In this document: one piece after another, positions 48,177-62,912 of the stretch
Numbering within the stretch: position 1 is the first letter of the stretch
How the letters are laid out: each line of letters starts with the position of its first letter
Assembly (NCBI GenBank): GCA_017311185.1
Contig: JAESUZ010000756.1
Span: forward strand, 992,001 to 1,056,000
Origin: Proteles cristata cristata
Lineage: Eukaryota > Chordata > Mammalia > Carnivora > Hyaenidae
Direction: 5' to 3'
DNA length: 64,000 nucleotides
The notes under the pieces: generated by a model
The model's input: the letters and a program-made list of their open reading frames with translations, nothing else
Database searches by the model: none
What the model was told of the DNA's origin: nothing
Translations under genes and position numbers: made by a program

Positions 48177-49083
48177 CGGAGTGAAGCATTCCGAAATGAT
48201 GACCTACAGAAATTATTCCGGCAGTGATGAGCAGGATGAATTGAAAGGAGGAGAGGCTGGAACCCAAAAGATCAGTTAGGAGGATATTATAGTAATTTGG
48301 TCTTAGAAAACAAGAAAGACGTGGGCCAGGCTAGCGACAGTGGAACAGAAACAACGCCAAAATCTAAAGTCGTTGAAGATAAAGAACTGATAGCACATGG
48401 TGAAGAAGAGCCAGACACAAAGATGAATCCAAACTCAGACAAAGAAGGGTGGTGCCTCTGGCAGAAAGGAAAAGGAACAGGAGAAACAAATGAGTTCGTT
48501 CTTAAGGGGAGAAAAGGCAAATGGCGAGTTTCAGACATGTTGGTGAAAGCATGACATTTAACTGGTATCCTGTGGGCACCAAGAGTGGAACTGAATATTT
48601 AGGTGTCAGGACTTACAGAAAGAATTCTGGAAATCATAAATCTAAAAGTTAACAGGGGAAGCTCTGAGTGGGGTAACTTTTCAAGTTGGTTATAAGCAGC
48701 ATTAGCACCCAGAGCCAAGTACCAGAGTGTTGGGAGATACCTACAACAGATGACGAAAGAGAGAAGGAAAGCCTGGAATATCCTTCTTCTCTCCTGGGAA
48801 CGATTTTTCTGCCCTATGAATACTGAATGGTAATTCACCCTATCACCCCTTATCAGCACGGGGCTTTTCTAAATGTATCAAGTCTCATGAACTTTTGCCT
48901 CTTTCTGAGATTAATGGAAAACTATAAAATATACCAACACAGGACAGACTTGTTTATATTCAGTTATTATAAGTGAATCAAAAACATATGATGTTTTTAT
49001 GAGCAAGTAGCTTTTCTATTTTCTTTTTCAGAGTTGGAAAAAATAACCAAACATGTAAACCAATATCTATTTACTCTATTTTA
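48177..49083. other. Unassigned; possible ancient repeat
   Basis: 48270-48350 ('aggaggatattatagtaatt', 'gtgggccaggctagcgacag') resembles a common mammalian pattern (aggaggctattgcagtaatcc, ggaccagggtggtag). An 85-codon open frame here lies largely on it and is not called as a gene. Confidence 0.4.
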
Positions 49084-49092
49084 AAAGCTCTA

Positions 49093-49270
49093 GGGACACC
49101 TGGGTGGTTCAGCTGGTTAAGCATCTGACTGTTGATTTTGGCTCAGGTCATGATCTCGTGGTTCATGAGTTTGAGTCCCACACTGGGCTCTGCACTGAAA
49201 GCATGAAGCAGTCTTGTGATTCTCTCTCTTTCTCTCTCTCTCTCAAAATAAATAAACATTTAAAAAACAT
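49093..49270 (+). mobile_element. Felid SINE, 8-bp target duplication
   Basis: Forward copy lacking part of the CT-rich region; AAAAGCTC before (49085) and after (49271-49278). Confidence 0.9.
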
Positions 49271-49278
49271 AAAAGCTC

Positions 49279-49721
49279 CAAAAAATAGTAAACTTGGAGG
49301 ATTACTGTAAAGGAAGTCTTAAAAATACTTCTGTAGGAGGCTGTTCAAGAAATGGAATCGAAACACCTGTGCAGCCATCTGTAGAAAAACGATTTTGGAA
49401 GGCACACTTCCCAGTGTATACTAAAATGAATTCAAATGGATCAAAGATAGGAATGTAAAAAGGGGAAACTATTAAAGTACCAGATTAAAACATTCTTCAG
49501 TGGGTTAAAATTTTCTTCATCGTATTTGCCAGGTAGATTCATGGAACTATTAAATTTTTAAGTCGACTTCAAAGCCAGAAGTTCAGTGAACCACTTGGGC
49601 GGGCAAAAGAGAGTAAATGATTAGCCAGGCCTACACTAGGTGAGCCAAACATTCCTCTTTAAATCAAAAGTTCCTTATTTCTGTTGCCTCAAAAACACAG
49701 GCATCCTTTCTTTTTAATACA
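49279..49721. other. Unassigned intron sequence; possible L1 scrap
   Basis: 'gaaatggaatcgaaacacct' and 'aaaatgaattcaaatggatc' hint at old L1 ORF2 DNA, but too short for a firm call. Confidence 0.35.
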
Positions 49722-50172
49722 ATGTGTAAGTTTCCTAGGGCTGTCGTTCAAAGTCCAAAAAAAAGGGGGTGTCTTAAAACAACAGAAATATATTCCCTCG
49801 CAGTGGCAGAGGCTAGTAGTCAGAGATGAAGTTATCAGTCAGACCAGGCTCTCTCTGAAGGCTCTCGGGGAAGACCCTTCCTGACTTCTTCTAGCTTCTG
49901 GTGTTGGCTGGCATCTTTAGCATTCCTTGACTTGGAGACGCATTGCTCTGGACACATAACCATTCTTCTTCCTATGAGTCTTTTTATCATTTTCCCTCTG
50001 TGCATGTATATCTCTACCTCCAAAGTTCTCCTGTTTATAAGGACTGGGGACCACCCCAATGACTTCACTTGAACTTGAAGACCCTAATTCCAAATAACAT
50101 GACATTTTGAAGTACCAAGTGTTAGAATTACAACGTATCTTTTGGGGAGAACACAATTCAACCCACTTCAAC
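49722..50172 (-). mobile_element. MLT1-type LTR, minus strand
   Basis: 'aagtttcctagggctgtcgt', 'aaaacaacagaaatatattc', 'ctcctgtttataaggactgg', 'gaccctaattccaaataaca', 'gaacacaattcaacccactt' match reversed MLT1 in order over its full length. Confidence 0.85.
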
Positions 50173-50428
50173 ATACTTTAGTAGTAATATATCTAAATAG
50201 TTACAAAGACCTGACATCCGCCATGCCAAATCCCCCTGGAAACAGGAGAAGCCACAGGCCAACACTTCCTACAAGGTGGCTTGAGGACATCCAGCACCAC
50301 ACATCACCCAGATCAAAATAAACATGTAGATTCTGAGGCCCTGACCCAGACCCACTGCAACAGGACCCTGAATAGGGTGGGGCAAAGAGGCCCAAATGGG
50401 GCATCTTCCTTAAATACTGTCAAGACAA
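50173..50428. other. Unassigned intron sequence
   Basis: Nothing recognised. Confidence 0.4.
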
Positions 50429-50437
50429 GAAAGGGAT

Positions 50438-50522
50438 TTTTTTTTTTTAATTTGAGAGAGAGAAAGAGTGAACACATGCAAGAGTAGGAGAGAGGGGCAG
50501 AGAGACAGAGAGAGAGAGAGGC

Positions 50523-50575
<53 letters not shown>

Positions 50576-50699
50576 CCTAAGCAGGCTCCATGCTCAACAC
50601 AGAACCCAATGTGGAGCCAATCCCACAACCCTGGGATCATGATCCGAGCCAAAATCAAGAGTGGCACGTCCAACTGACTGAGCCACCCAGGAGCTTCCC
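50438..50699 (-). mobile_element. Felid SINE with expanded (GA)n
   Basis: Reverse copy, target duplication AGAAAGGGA at 50429-50437 and 50700-50708. The normally short GA-rich part has grown to about 75 bp of (GA)n at 50500-50573. Confidence 0.93.
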
Positions 50700-50708
50700 A
50701 GAAAGGGA

Positions 50709-51554
50709 CTTTAAAGGCTTAAGACATCTGGGCTAACAAGCATCTATGGGGCATTAAAGTTTCATGTGAAAGACAAATCTAGTAAGCAGCCACTGTCCTT
50801 GGGCTTCAACCAGGGACAGGAGTAGCGAAAGCTGAGCTGGGTTGACTTAGAAGTGGAACACTCCAAAGAAAGCTCTGCATTGCCAGCCCAGAGGGGCTGC
50901 CACCATTCATGCTAGAGTAATTCTAACCCAAGCCCAAGGCTCTTATTTATACAATGGTTGCAAAACCTTAACCACAAATCTTACCCTTAAACATATGTAT
51001 TTGTCACCTCCCCAGGATGCCTCCCATACTTGCTTGTCATGCTCATTGCCATGCCATGCCAAAACAGGCGGGAACACTCTGATAGCCTGAAAGCAGGGGC
51101 CATTGGGCTGATTACAGGTTGGGTATGAGAGTACGAGACAGGATAGCCAAGTCCCTGAAATCCACGAGAAACTCCCAGAATAGAATGTGTTCCTTGAAGA
51201 TGCTCCCAGTTCCCACAGTGAGGGGTTGTGCCCTCTTCTTGCCCTCCTGTCTCTACCCATTCTAAGTTTTAAATTACATACCCTACGTGAAACTCACTTG
51301 CTGCAAGCTAACTGATGCCTGTTAAAGTCTTCAGAACTCAAGCTCTGTACATTCCTCTGAATATTGCTCTGCCCCTTACAAAAGAGAGGCTGGAAATGAA
51401 TCTCACTGAGGCAGAGGTTATAGAGATATTAGAACAGCAGGTAGATTCTGAAGAGAGGCAAAAGAGAGTAACACCACACTTCTAAAGATCCTTGTTCTTT
51501 ATGGTAAAATTGTGCTCTAACAGGGCCCAAATATTTCTTAAAGTCAGAAGTTTC
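50709..51554. other. Unassigned intron sequence
   Basis: No gene or transposon recognised; the 105-codon minus-strand frame at 50943-51260 has no known domain. Confidence 0.5.
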
Positions 51555-51569
51555 AAAAAACACTCTTTA

Positions 51570-51788
51570 GGGGTGCCTGGGTGGCTTAGTTGGCTAAGCG
51601 TCCGACTTTCGCTTAGGTCATGATCTTGCGGTTCATGGGTTCGAGCCCCGCGTCGGACTCTGTGCTGACTGCCAGCTCAGAGCCTGGAGCCTATTTCAGA
51701 GTCTGTGTCTCCCTCTCTCTGTGACCCTCCCCTGCTCGTTCTGTCTCTCTCTCTCTCTCCTAGAGATAAATAAAAATATTTAAAAAAA
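51570..51788 (+). mobile_element. Young felid SINE, 15-bp target duplication
   Basis: GGGGTGCCTGGGTGGCTTAG, CTGACTGCCAGCTCAGAGCC, CTAGAGATAAATAAAAATAT. AAAAAACACTCTTTA at 51555-51569 and 51789-51803. Confidence 0.95.
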
Positions 51789-51803
51789 AAAAAACACTCT
51801 TTA

Positions 51804-53236
51804 TTCATTCATTCAATAAGCATTTCCTGTGTTTCATTGCTGATTTGAATGATGAGGATGAGGATGAGAGTCAGAGAAGCTAACTACTGGATTCCTGGTG
51901 AACACAGGAGCAGAAGAAGCCTTGAGCCCTGTGATGGCTAAGACCGCCACATGCCGTCGGAGACAACGTAAGAAGCTTCTGAGAAACCTGGGCTTGTAGC
52001 TGGGGAGAGACATGTCCAAAAAAAGTGGATTGTCCCCCCACAGGGGTGAAACTGGGCAAGAAGGAAATTCAAAGAAAAATGGTGGGGAGTTGGGGCCCAG
52101 AAAGAACTGGGGATTCATTCAGCATTGTGTAGGCAGGAACTGGGGCAGGAAAAGGGAAGGAGAAATGTTGCCTATATTGTCACCAAAAGAATGAGGAAGT
52201 GGATAAGGTAATATGTTTCCCGTGAAACTGAGCTCGACTGTCATTTTCCCTTTATTTTTTTCCTGGGCCAGCGGCTTTAGCACACCTTCCCAGATTTGTG
52301 CTCAGCAGTCAGTGAGACCGTCAGGCTTCTGGTTATCAGCTTCTAAAAGACAATAATAAGCTTAGGAGTAGATATTTATCCAAATATTCATTAAATAGGT
52401 AGAACTAGAAGTATGAAATTGCCCTTGAGATAGGTATAACGACAGTGAATTTTGGAAAAGGTATAATTTTTAATAAATCAAAGTAACAGTTTTGTGATAC
52501 AATTCAAGCTTCTAGGGGAAAAAACATCAAAAGTACTTCATTAGCACCGAAACTAAGAATCAGCCAGGCAATGATGCAATTGTGATGCAGATATTAAAAA
52601 TATAACAACTTCACATTTTTTGCCTTTTTTGAACTTCAGATAAGCAATCTTATACTTGTTAACAAGTTTTCACCATGTAGAAAATAATAGTAAATTAAGA
52701 TTTAATAATCTAATCCTTTTAAAATTAAATCTCTACCATGGATGGACTATATAAAGTGATTTTGTAAAAATTAACAAATTTCAGAATGAACAATAAAGAG
52801 AAAAGCCTTTTATACAGCCACATATTAAAAAGCAGATATTTAACATGTGTTATAAAAAAGCATCCCTTGTCAGAGCTAAGCAGATAAGTTTTATCCTTCT
52901 TGCTGCTTTTAAAGTGTAAATGGAAAAATATTAATTTCTTGATGTAAACTTTCACAAGTCTAATACAGCTACTTTACAGATTGGAACCTATCAAAACTGC
53001 ATGATGGATTTTATCATAATGCTCTTCATATCTTGATTCTAAGTAAAGAAATGGATTATCAAGTCAAAAAAATTATGCCTCACATGTTAAGGAAAAGGAA
53101 AAGTCAACCTAAAATCACCAACATCTGAAAATTCTGAAAATATTCTATTAGTAAAAAAAAATTCTCAAACTACTAACATAGTCCAATGAACTGATTATTT
53201 TTATTAAAATTCATGATGCAAAATGAAGTCAATTTG
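51804..53236. other. Unassigned intron sequence
   Basis: No gene or transposon recognised over 1.4 kb. Confidence 0.5.
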
Positions 53237-54157
53237 GGGGGGTTCTCCAAGATGGAGACATAGGAGATTCCTAAATTCACATGTTCCCATAGACATACCA
53301 AATCTCTAGCTACACAATTTCCTCTGAAAGAAATCCATAAACAAGCTGAATGACTCCTACACAGTGGGAAAGTGAAAAAATACCTACATCGCTGTACACC
53401 CCTGGTACAATGACACACAATCAAGAGGGAACTCAAAACTCCCAGATCCTCTCTGAGGAGCAAAAGATTTGGACCCAACATACAGCACACTAGTTTTTAA
53501 GACTTTCACTTAAGGGGTAAGCCACCAAAACAGGTAGCGAAATACATGAAAAATGTTAAGACTATCGCAAACAAAGAAACTTCTTAATGGACAAGACTTA
53601 CTGTCTATCTTCCCAAGGTTTAGCACAGAAGTGAACATCTCCAAGTCTTTGTCTGATCGAGATCTATTTGCATATTTTAAACACTGCTACCTATGGGTCA
53701 GGTTCTAATTTAGCACAATCTACAGACTAACTGTGATCCTCCTCAGAGACTGGGGAACCCCTGTAGCCTGCTCCAAAAATCACCTCTCTCTCTAAAAGGA
53801 GCTTGTACATACATCTGATGCTCCAACTTTTGTGGTTGCCAGCCAGGGAACTCATCCTTTGATCACCTGGTTCTATTGGTCAGAAAGGCTTGTGTTTGCC
53901 AATCTCACAGGCCTATAGCAAATAATGTGTAAAGAGCTATCCCCTAGGCACAGCACAGAGGGAGCAAAAAGAAACTATCATATCCCAGTCTTTCCCAGAA
54001 AGACATGTATTTGTATCCTTTAAAAGCTGTTACCTGAGGATCCAGCTACCAATCAGCCTGAATCTAGGTGTTCAGTGAGATCTTCCCTTTTGGGATACTG
54101 ACAGGACTTGGCATACTCTCAGCTACTGGAAACCACTGATAATAAAGAAGTCTGCCC

Positions 54158-54378
54158 TGGGGCACCTGGGTGGCTCAGTCGGCTAAGCATCCGACTTTGG
54201 CTCAGGTCATGATCTCATGGTTTGTGGGTTCAAGCCCCACATCAGGCTCTGTGCTGACAGCTAGCTCAGAGCCTGGAGCCTGTTTCAGATTCTGTGTCTC
54301 CCTCACTCTCTAACCTTCCTCTGCTCACGCTGTCTCTCTCTCTCAGAAGTAAATAAAACATTAAAAAAAAAAAAAAAA
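54158..54378 (+). mobile_element. Felid SINE in L1M
   Basis: Forward, well preserved head GGGGCACCTGGGTGGCTCAG; ends in a 16-base A run. Lies between 5' UTR and ORF1 of the L1M. Confidence 0.94.
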
Positions 54379-54650
54379 GAAGAAGGCCCAGACAATCACA
54401 AAAGTTTGAGAAACAATCAAGAGCTCAGGATGGGATGAACAATAAGGTTTGTGTCTACTCCATCAAGACTAAGAAATGGGACTATTTTATCTAATGCACA
54501 GGAACCAACACAGAGCCAAGGAGAATGAAGAAACAGAGGAATAGGTTACAAACAAAAGAAATAAAATAAAATTCCAGAAACAGACTAACAAAATGGAAGT
54601 GTGTTACCTAGTAAAGAGTCAAAAATAATGATCATTAAGATGCTCACCAG

Positions 54651-54736
54651 AGCATCTCCCTCTCTCTCTCTGCCCCTCTCTCACACATGTGTGCTCTCTC
54701 TCTCTCTCAAAATAAATAAATAAACTTAAAAAAATT
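54651..54736 (+). mobile_element. SINE 3' fragment in L1M
   Basis: Only the CT-rich segment and AATAAATAAATAAACTT tail remain; the tRNA-like head is missing. Confidence 0.75.
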
Positions 54737-55508
54737 ACCAAACAAAAATCACAGAACTGAAGAATACAATAACTAAACTGAAAAGTTTAATGGAGAGGTT
54801 CAACATCAGACTAGATTAAGCTGAAGAAAGGATCAACAAACTCAAAGACAGGATAGAGGACTTCATCCAATCAGAGAAGTGAAAAGAAAAAAGAAAAAGA
54901 ATGAAAAAGAGTAAAGACAGCTTGAGGGACTTATAGGACAACATCAAGAAAACAGCATTCACATTATAAGGGGTCCCAGGAGAAAAGAGAATGAAAGGGA
55001 CAGAAAGCTTATTCAAAGAAATCATGGCTGAAAACTTCCCTGATCTGGGGAAAGAGATATCCAGATCCAGGAAGCCCAAAGAGTTGCAACAAAGATGAAC
55101 CCAAAGAAACCCACACCAAGACACATTAAAATTAAAGTATCAACAGTTAAAGACAAGAAGACAATCTCAAAAGCAATGAAAGAAAGACAACTTGTTACAC
55201 ACAAGGCTATCATGAGATAAGGACATCAGTAGATAACCCTATCAGCAGATTTTATAGCAAAACTTTACAGCTCAAAAGAGTGTCATAATATACTCAAGTG
55301 CTGAAAGAAAAAACTGTCAACCAAGAATACTCCACCCAGAAAAGTTGTCCTTCATAATTCTGAGGCAGAGGTCAAGAGTTTATCAGAAGCAAAAGCTGAA
55401 GGAGTTCATCACCACTAGCCCAGTCTTACAAGAAATGTTAAAGGTACTTTTTCAAGCTAAAATGAAAGGATCCCAATTAGTAATAGGAAAACATATGAAA
55501 GTATATGA

Positions 55509-55741
55509 AGCACCTGGGTGGCTCAGTCAGGTAAGCATCTGACTTCGTTTCAGGTCATGTTCTCACGATTCATGAGTTCAAGCCCCCCCATCCCCACATC
55601 GAGCTTTGCTTAGACAGCGCAGAGCCTGCTTGGGATTCTCTCTCCCTCTCTCTCTGCCCCTCCCCCACTTCTGTGTGTGCTCTCTCTCTCCCTCTCTCTC
55701 TCTCTGTCACAGAGTGAATAAATAAGCTTAAAAAAATAAAA
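55509..55741 (+). mobile_element. Felid SINE in L1M
   Basis: GCACCTGGGTGGCTCAGTCA head; central stretch altered by a C run (55585-55591); CT-rich part long. Immediately followed by a second SINE. Confidence 0.92.
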
Positions 55742-55747
55742 AGCATA

Positions 55748-55960
55748 GGGGCTCTCTGGTGGCTAGGTCAGTTAAGTGTCCGACTTTCGCTCAGGTCATG
55801 GTCTTGCAGTTTGTAAGTTCGAGCCCTCCATTGGGCTCTATATGACAGCTCTGAGCCTGGAGCCTCCTTCACATTTTGTGTCTCCCCTTTTCTGCCCCTC
55901 CCATGCTCATGCTCTGTCTCTCTCTATTGCTCAATAATAAAATAAAAACGTTAAAAAAAC
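55748..55960 (+). mobile_element. Felid SINE in L1M, back to back with previous
   Basis: GGGGCTCTCTGGTGGCTAGG head, CAGCTCTGAGCCTGGAGCCT, then a polyA-type tail. L1M sequence resumes at 'agaaagtaaaaatctcaata'. Confidence 0.9.
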
Positions 55961-56088
55961 AGAAAGTAAAAATCTCAATAGTAAGGTAAATACAGAGTTA
56001 AATTCAGAATACTCTAAAGTTATGGTGATGGATAATTCATTTATAAATCCAGTAGGAAGGTTAAAAGAGAAAAGTAATTAAAATAATT

Positions 56089-56272
56089 GGGACACCTGAA
56101 CAGTTCAGTCAGTTAAGTGCCTGACTCTTGGTTTCAGGTCTGGTCATGATTCCAGGGTTGTGAGATTGAGCCCCATGTTGGGCTCCACATTTGAGTGGAG
56201 TCTGCTTAAGATTCTCTCTCTCCCTCTCCTTCACCCCTTTCCCACTCATGTTCTCTCTCTCTCTTTTTCAAA
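56089..56272 (+). mobile_element. Older carnivore SINE in L1M
   Basis: GGGACACCTGAACAGTTCAG, CTGACTCTTGGTTTCAGGTC, 'ggagtctgcttaagattctc'. Diverged; resembles the general Can-SINE more than the young felid form. Lacks the AATAAA tail. Confidence 0.85.
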
Positions 56273-56929
56273 GAATGGTTATAATAATTTGTCATGGATA
56301 CACAAGGTAAAAAGATGTAAATTATGACATCAAATATAAAACATGGGGGGAGAGCATAAATAGAACTTTAAAATGCGTTCAACTTAACTTGTCAAAAATC
56401 ACCAATATATGTTATAAATATAAGTTGCTACATGTAAGCATAATGGTAGACACAAAGCAAATGCCTATAGTGGATAAACAAAAGATAATAAGAAAGGAAT
56501 CTAAGGAAACCACTGTGAAAGTCACCAAACCACAAAGGAAGAAAGCAAGAGAAGAAAAAAAAAACAGAAGAACTACAAAAGCACCAGAAAATAATTAACA
56601 AAATGGCAGCAAATATACACCTATCAATAATTCTTTGATTGTAAATGAACTAAATCCTCCAATCGAAAGACATGGAGAGACTGAATGAATAAAAAAAACA
56701 AGATCCAACTATCTGCTGCCTACAACAGACTCACTTCAGGTTTAAGGGCACAAATAGACTGCAAGTGAAAGGTTAGAAAAATATACTCCATGCAAATGGA
56801 AACCAAAGAAAGAAGAGATAGTTATACAAAATAAAACTCAAGAATTTAATTAAAGACTATAATAAGAGACAAAAAAATCACTATATAACGATAAAGAGGT
56901 CAATCCAACAAGAGAAGCATTTGCTTTCT

Positions 56930-57119
56930 CTTTTTAATATTTACTTATTTTGAGAGAATATGAGTGGGGGAGGGGCAAAGAGAGTGAGCGAAAATCACAA
57001 ACGGGCTCCATGCTGTCAGTTCAGAGCCCAATGTGGTGCTCGATCTCATGAACTGTGAGATCATGACCTAAGCTGAAGTTAAGAGTTGAAGCTTAACCAA
57101 CTGAGCCACCCAGGTGTCC
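56930..57119 (-). mobile_element. Felid SINE in L1M, minus strand
   Basis: TTTTTAATATTTACTTATTT tail side, GA-rich part, head ending CACCCAGGTGTCC. It interrupts the endonuclease-coding part of ORF2. Confidence 0.9.
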
Positions 57120-57320
57120 TGAAGGTAAAACACTTGTAAATATTTATGCTCCCAACAATAGGGCACTTAAATACATAAAACATAAAATAAACACTTAACA
57201 GAGAAATAGACAGCAATACAAGAATAATAGAGGACTTCAATACCCCATTTTCAATAACGGATAGATCATCAGTAACAAAAAATCAGTAACAAAACATTGA
57301 GCTTAAACAGTACACTAGAC

Positions 57321-57536
57321 TTTTTTTTTTAATGTTTTTTATTTATTTCTAGGAGAGAGAGAGAGACAGCGTGAGCAGGGGAGGGTCACAGAGAGAGGGA
57401 GTCACAGACTGAAACAGGCTCCAGGCTCTGAGCTGGCAGTCAGCACAGAGCCTGACACGGGGCTCGACCCCACGAACTGCGAGATCATGACCTAAGCGAG
57501 TCAGACGCTCAGCTGACTAAGCCACCCAGGCGCCCC
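57321..57536 (-). mobile_element. Felid SINE in L1M, 13-bp target duplication
   Basis: TTTATTTCTAGGAGAGAGAG and CAGTCAGCACAGAGCC form. CAGTACACTAGAC at 57308-57320 and CAGCACACTAGAC at 57539-57551. Confidence 0.93.
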
Positions 57537-58198
57537 ACCAGCACACTAGACTTAATGTGAAAGATATTTCATGGTCATGGATTAGAAAAACATAATACTT
57601 TTAAAATGTCTATATTACCCAAAGCAATGTACAGATTCACTGCAATCTCTATCAAAATTCCAATTAGATTTTTCATGGAAATAGAAAAAGAAATCCTAAA
57701 ATTCTTATGGAGCCACAAAGACCCTGAATAGTCAAAACAATTTTAATAAAGAACAAAGCTGGAGGCAAGAGCATCACACTTCCTTATTTTAAACTATATT
57801 ACAAAGCTATAGTAATCAAGAGTATGGTATTAACATAAAAACACTGACATGGATCAATGGTACAGAAGAAAGAGGCCAGAAATAAACCCAAGCATATATG
57901 GTCAATTAATTTATAAAAGAACTAAGAATATAAAATGAGGAAAAGATAGTCTCTTCAATAAAAGGTGATGGGAAACTGTATAGCCACATGCACAAAAATG
58001 GAATTGGATCACTATCCTATGCCGTACACAAAAATCAATTCAAAATGGATTAAGGACTTGAAAGTAAGACCTGCAACCACAGAACTTCTGGAAGAAAACT
58101 TAAGAGAAAGAGCCCTCTGACATCAACTTTGGCAATGCTTTTATTTTTGGATTTGACACCAGTTGGCTTTTGATTTACAACAGCTGTATTTTAATAGT

Positions 58199-58226
58199 AC
58201 ACACACACACACACACACACACACAA
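58199..58226. repeat. (CA)n microsatellite
   Basis: About 14 uninterrupted CA units just downstream of the L1M end, 1.8 kb from exon 4 on its 3' side. Confidence 0.95.
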
Positions 58227-58229
58227 TTT

Positions 58230-61590
<3,361 letters not shown>

Positions 61591-61788
61591 AAAATTTTTT
61601 AATAAATATTTCTAAATGTTTATATTTGAGAGAGAGGAGAGAGAGAGAGGGAGACACAAAATCCAAAGCAGGCTCTAGGCTCTGAGCTGTCAGCACAGAG
61701 CCCAATGCGGGGCTCAAACCCATGAACCACGAGATCATGACTGGAGCCAAAGTCGGACGCTTAACTGACTGAGCTACCCAGGCGCCCC
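61591..61788 (-). mobile_element. Felid SINE in intron 3
   Basis: Reverse copy; head ends CCCAGGCGCCCC. Likely target duplication ATAACTTTTA (to 61590) and GTAACTTTTA (near 61795). Confidence 0.92.
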
Positions 61789-61929
61789 TTATGTGTAACT
61801 TTTATTTTTATAGATCTAAATTAGATATATTAGATAATGCCCTCAAAATATAATGAAGTCACAGACCATTCCTATTTGTTCAGTATTAAAATAAGCATTT
61901 ATCAGAACTCTTGGAATAAATAATAAAAA

Positions 61930-62130
61930 TAAAGATTATTGTCACTAATACTCAGCACTCACGACGTATCTTAAGCACTTTATATACACTTTACATGAAA
62001 TCATTTTACAATTAATTTAACCCTCACAATAATCTTGTAAGGTTAATACTGAGAAACATTTATGTAGAAAAGTTAATGAACTTGTCCAAGACCATTCTCA
62101 ACTAAATATGATTCGAGATCCTGGCTCTAA
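61930..62130 (-). repeat. MIR SINE fragment
   Basis: 'cttaagcactttatatacac', 'aaccctcacaataatcttgt', 'aatgaacttgtccaagacca' and 'gattcgagatcctggctct' follow the reversed MIR. Confidence 0.85.
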
Positions 62131-62565
62131 AATGAAGATGTTTTTCCAGTTAACAGTTTTAGAATTTTATCAATTATCAACAAAGTTGACATATTTAAAA
62201 ATATCCAGAACTAAAATAAGTTGGATGAGAACAGTCTTATCTAACCAGCCATTGTCCTTAGTCAGGCTTTTCAATCAGTTCATTACCAGATATGCTCATG
62301 AGATAAGAGTATTTGGATTAAGAAGGATGATACACTCTATTCTCAGCACATCAGCACATACCCGGAGTTCTCACACCCAGGGCTGAATATGGCATATATA
62401 AGCAAAATAGACTATTTAGATTGGAGTAAGTACGATGGTGGGGAGGTGTGAAATCACGTCACATAGAAATCAACAGAAGAACAGAGAGGGGTTAGTCTTG
62501 AAAAAAGAAGACTTAGAGGAAACATGAGTGTTGCCTTCAACTGGGCTATCTTAGAAAAATGGTGT
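62131..62565. other. Unassigned intron sequence
   Basis: No element recognised. Confidence 0.45.
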
Positions 62566-62912
62566 TAGGGCCTAAACGCTTATGTCTCCCGAAATTCACG
62601 TTGAAATAAAAGTGGTGGTACTTGGAGGTGGAGCCTTTGGTAGGTAGTTATGTCATGAGAGTACAGCTCTCATGAATGTACGAATGGCCTCAAAAGAGGC
62701 CAGGGAGCTAGTAAGAGCTTGCTCTCTCTCCTATGTGAGGATATGAGCAACAGCTGCCTGCAAGCCAGGAAGCAGACTATATTCCAACACCAGATCTGCT
62801 GGCACCTTCTTGGACTTCCCAAACTTCAGAATTTTGAAAAATAATTGTTCGTTGTTTAAGCCATGCAGTCTTTGGTATTTCTGTTATAGCGGCCCATACT
62901 ACCTGAGAGATG
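62566..62912 (+). mobile_element. MLT1A-type LTR (ERVL-MaLR)
   Basis: 'gggcctaaacgcttatgtct', 'gaggtggagcctttggtagg', 'gttatgtcatgagagtacag', 'caggaagcagactatattcc', 'gctggcaccttcttggactt', 'aagccatgcagtctttgg' match MLT1A in order. Solo; no internal viral genes. Confidence 0.88.

Larger units (their letters stand above)
53237..58165 (+). mobile_element. Near-complete but decayed old L1M with internal deletion and SINE insertions
   Basis: Starts with an L1M 5' UTR ('gttctccaagatggagacat', 'tttcctctgaaagaaatcca', 'gactcctacacagtgggaaa'). ORF1 DNA follows (54560-55350: 'acaataactaaactgaaaag', 'ggggtcccaggagaaaagag', 'aagacacattaaaattaaag'). The ORF2 start is near 56600 ('ctatcaataattctttgatt', 'ctgctgcctacaacagactc', endonuclease region). 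Distal ORF2 resumes after 57552 ('tacagattcactgcaatctc'). The RT core is missing between them. SINEs sit at 54158, 54651, 55509, 55748, 56089, 56930 and 57321. No intact frame. Confidence 0.85.

Noticed and set aside
48297..48554. 85-codon hydrophilic open frame
   Set aside because: No known domain, and part of it resembles a widespread ancient repeat; no support for expression.
47738..50172. Intact endogenous retrovirus between two MLT1 LTRs
   Set aside because: The two LTRs are in opposite orientation and no internal viral gene lies between them; they are independent solo LTRs.
7856..54378. Full estrogen response elements
   Set aside because: The SINE AGGTCA half-sites are not followed by a TGACC half at the right spacing; only half-sites are supported.
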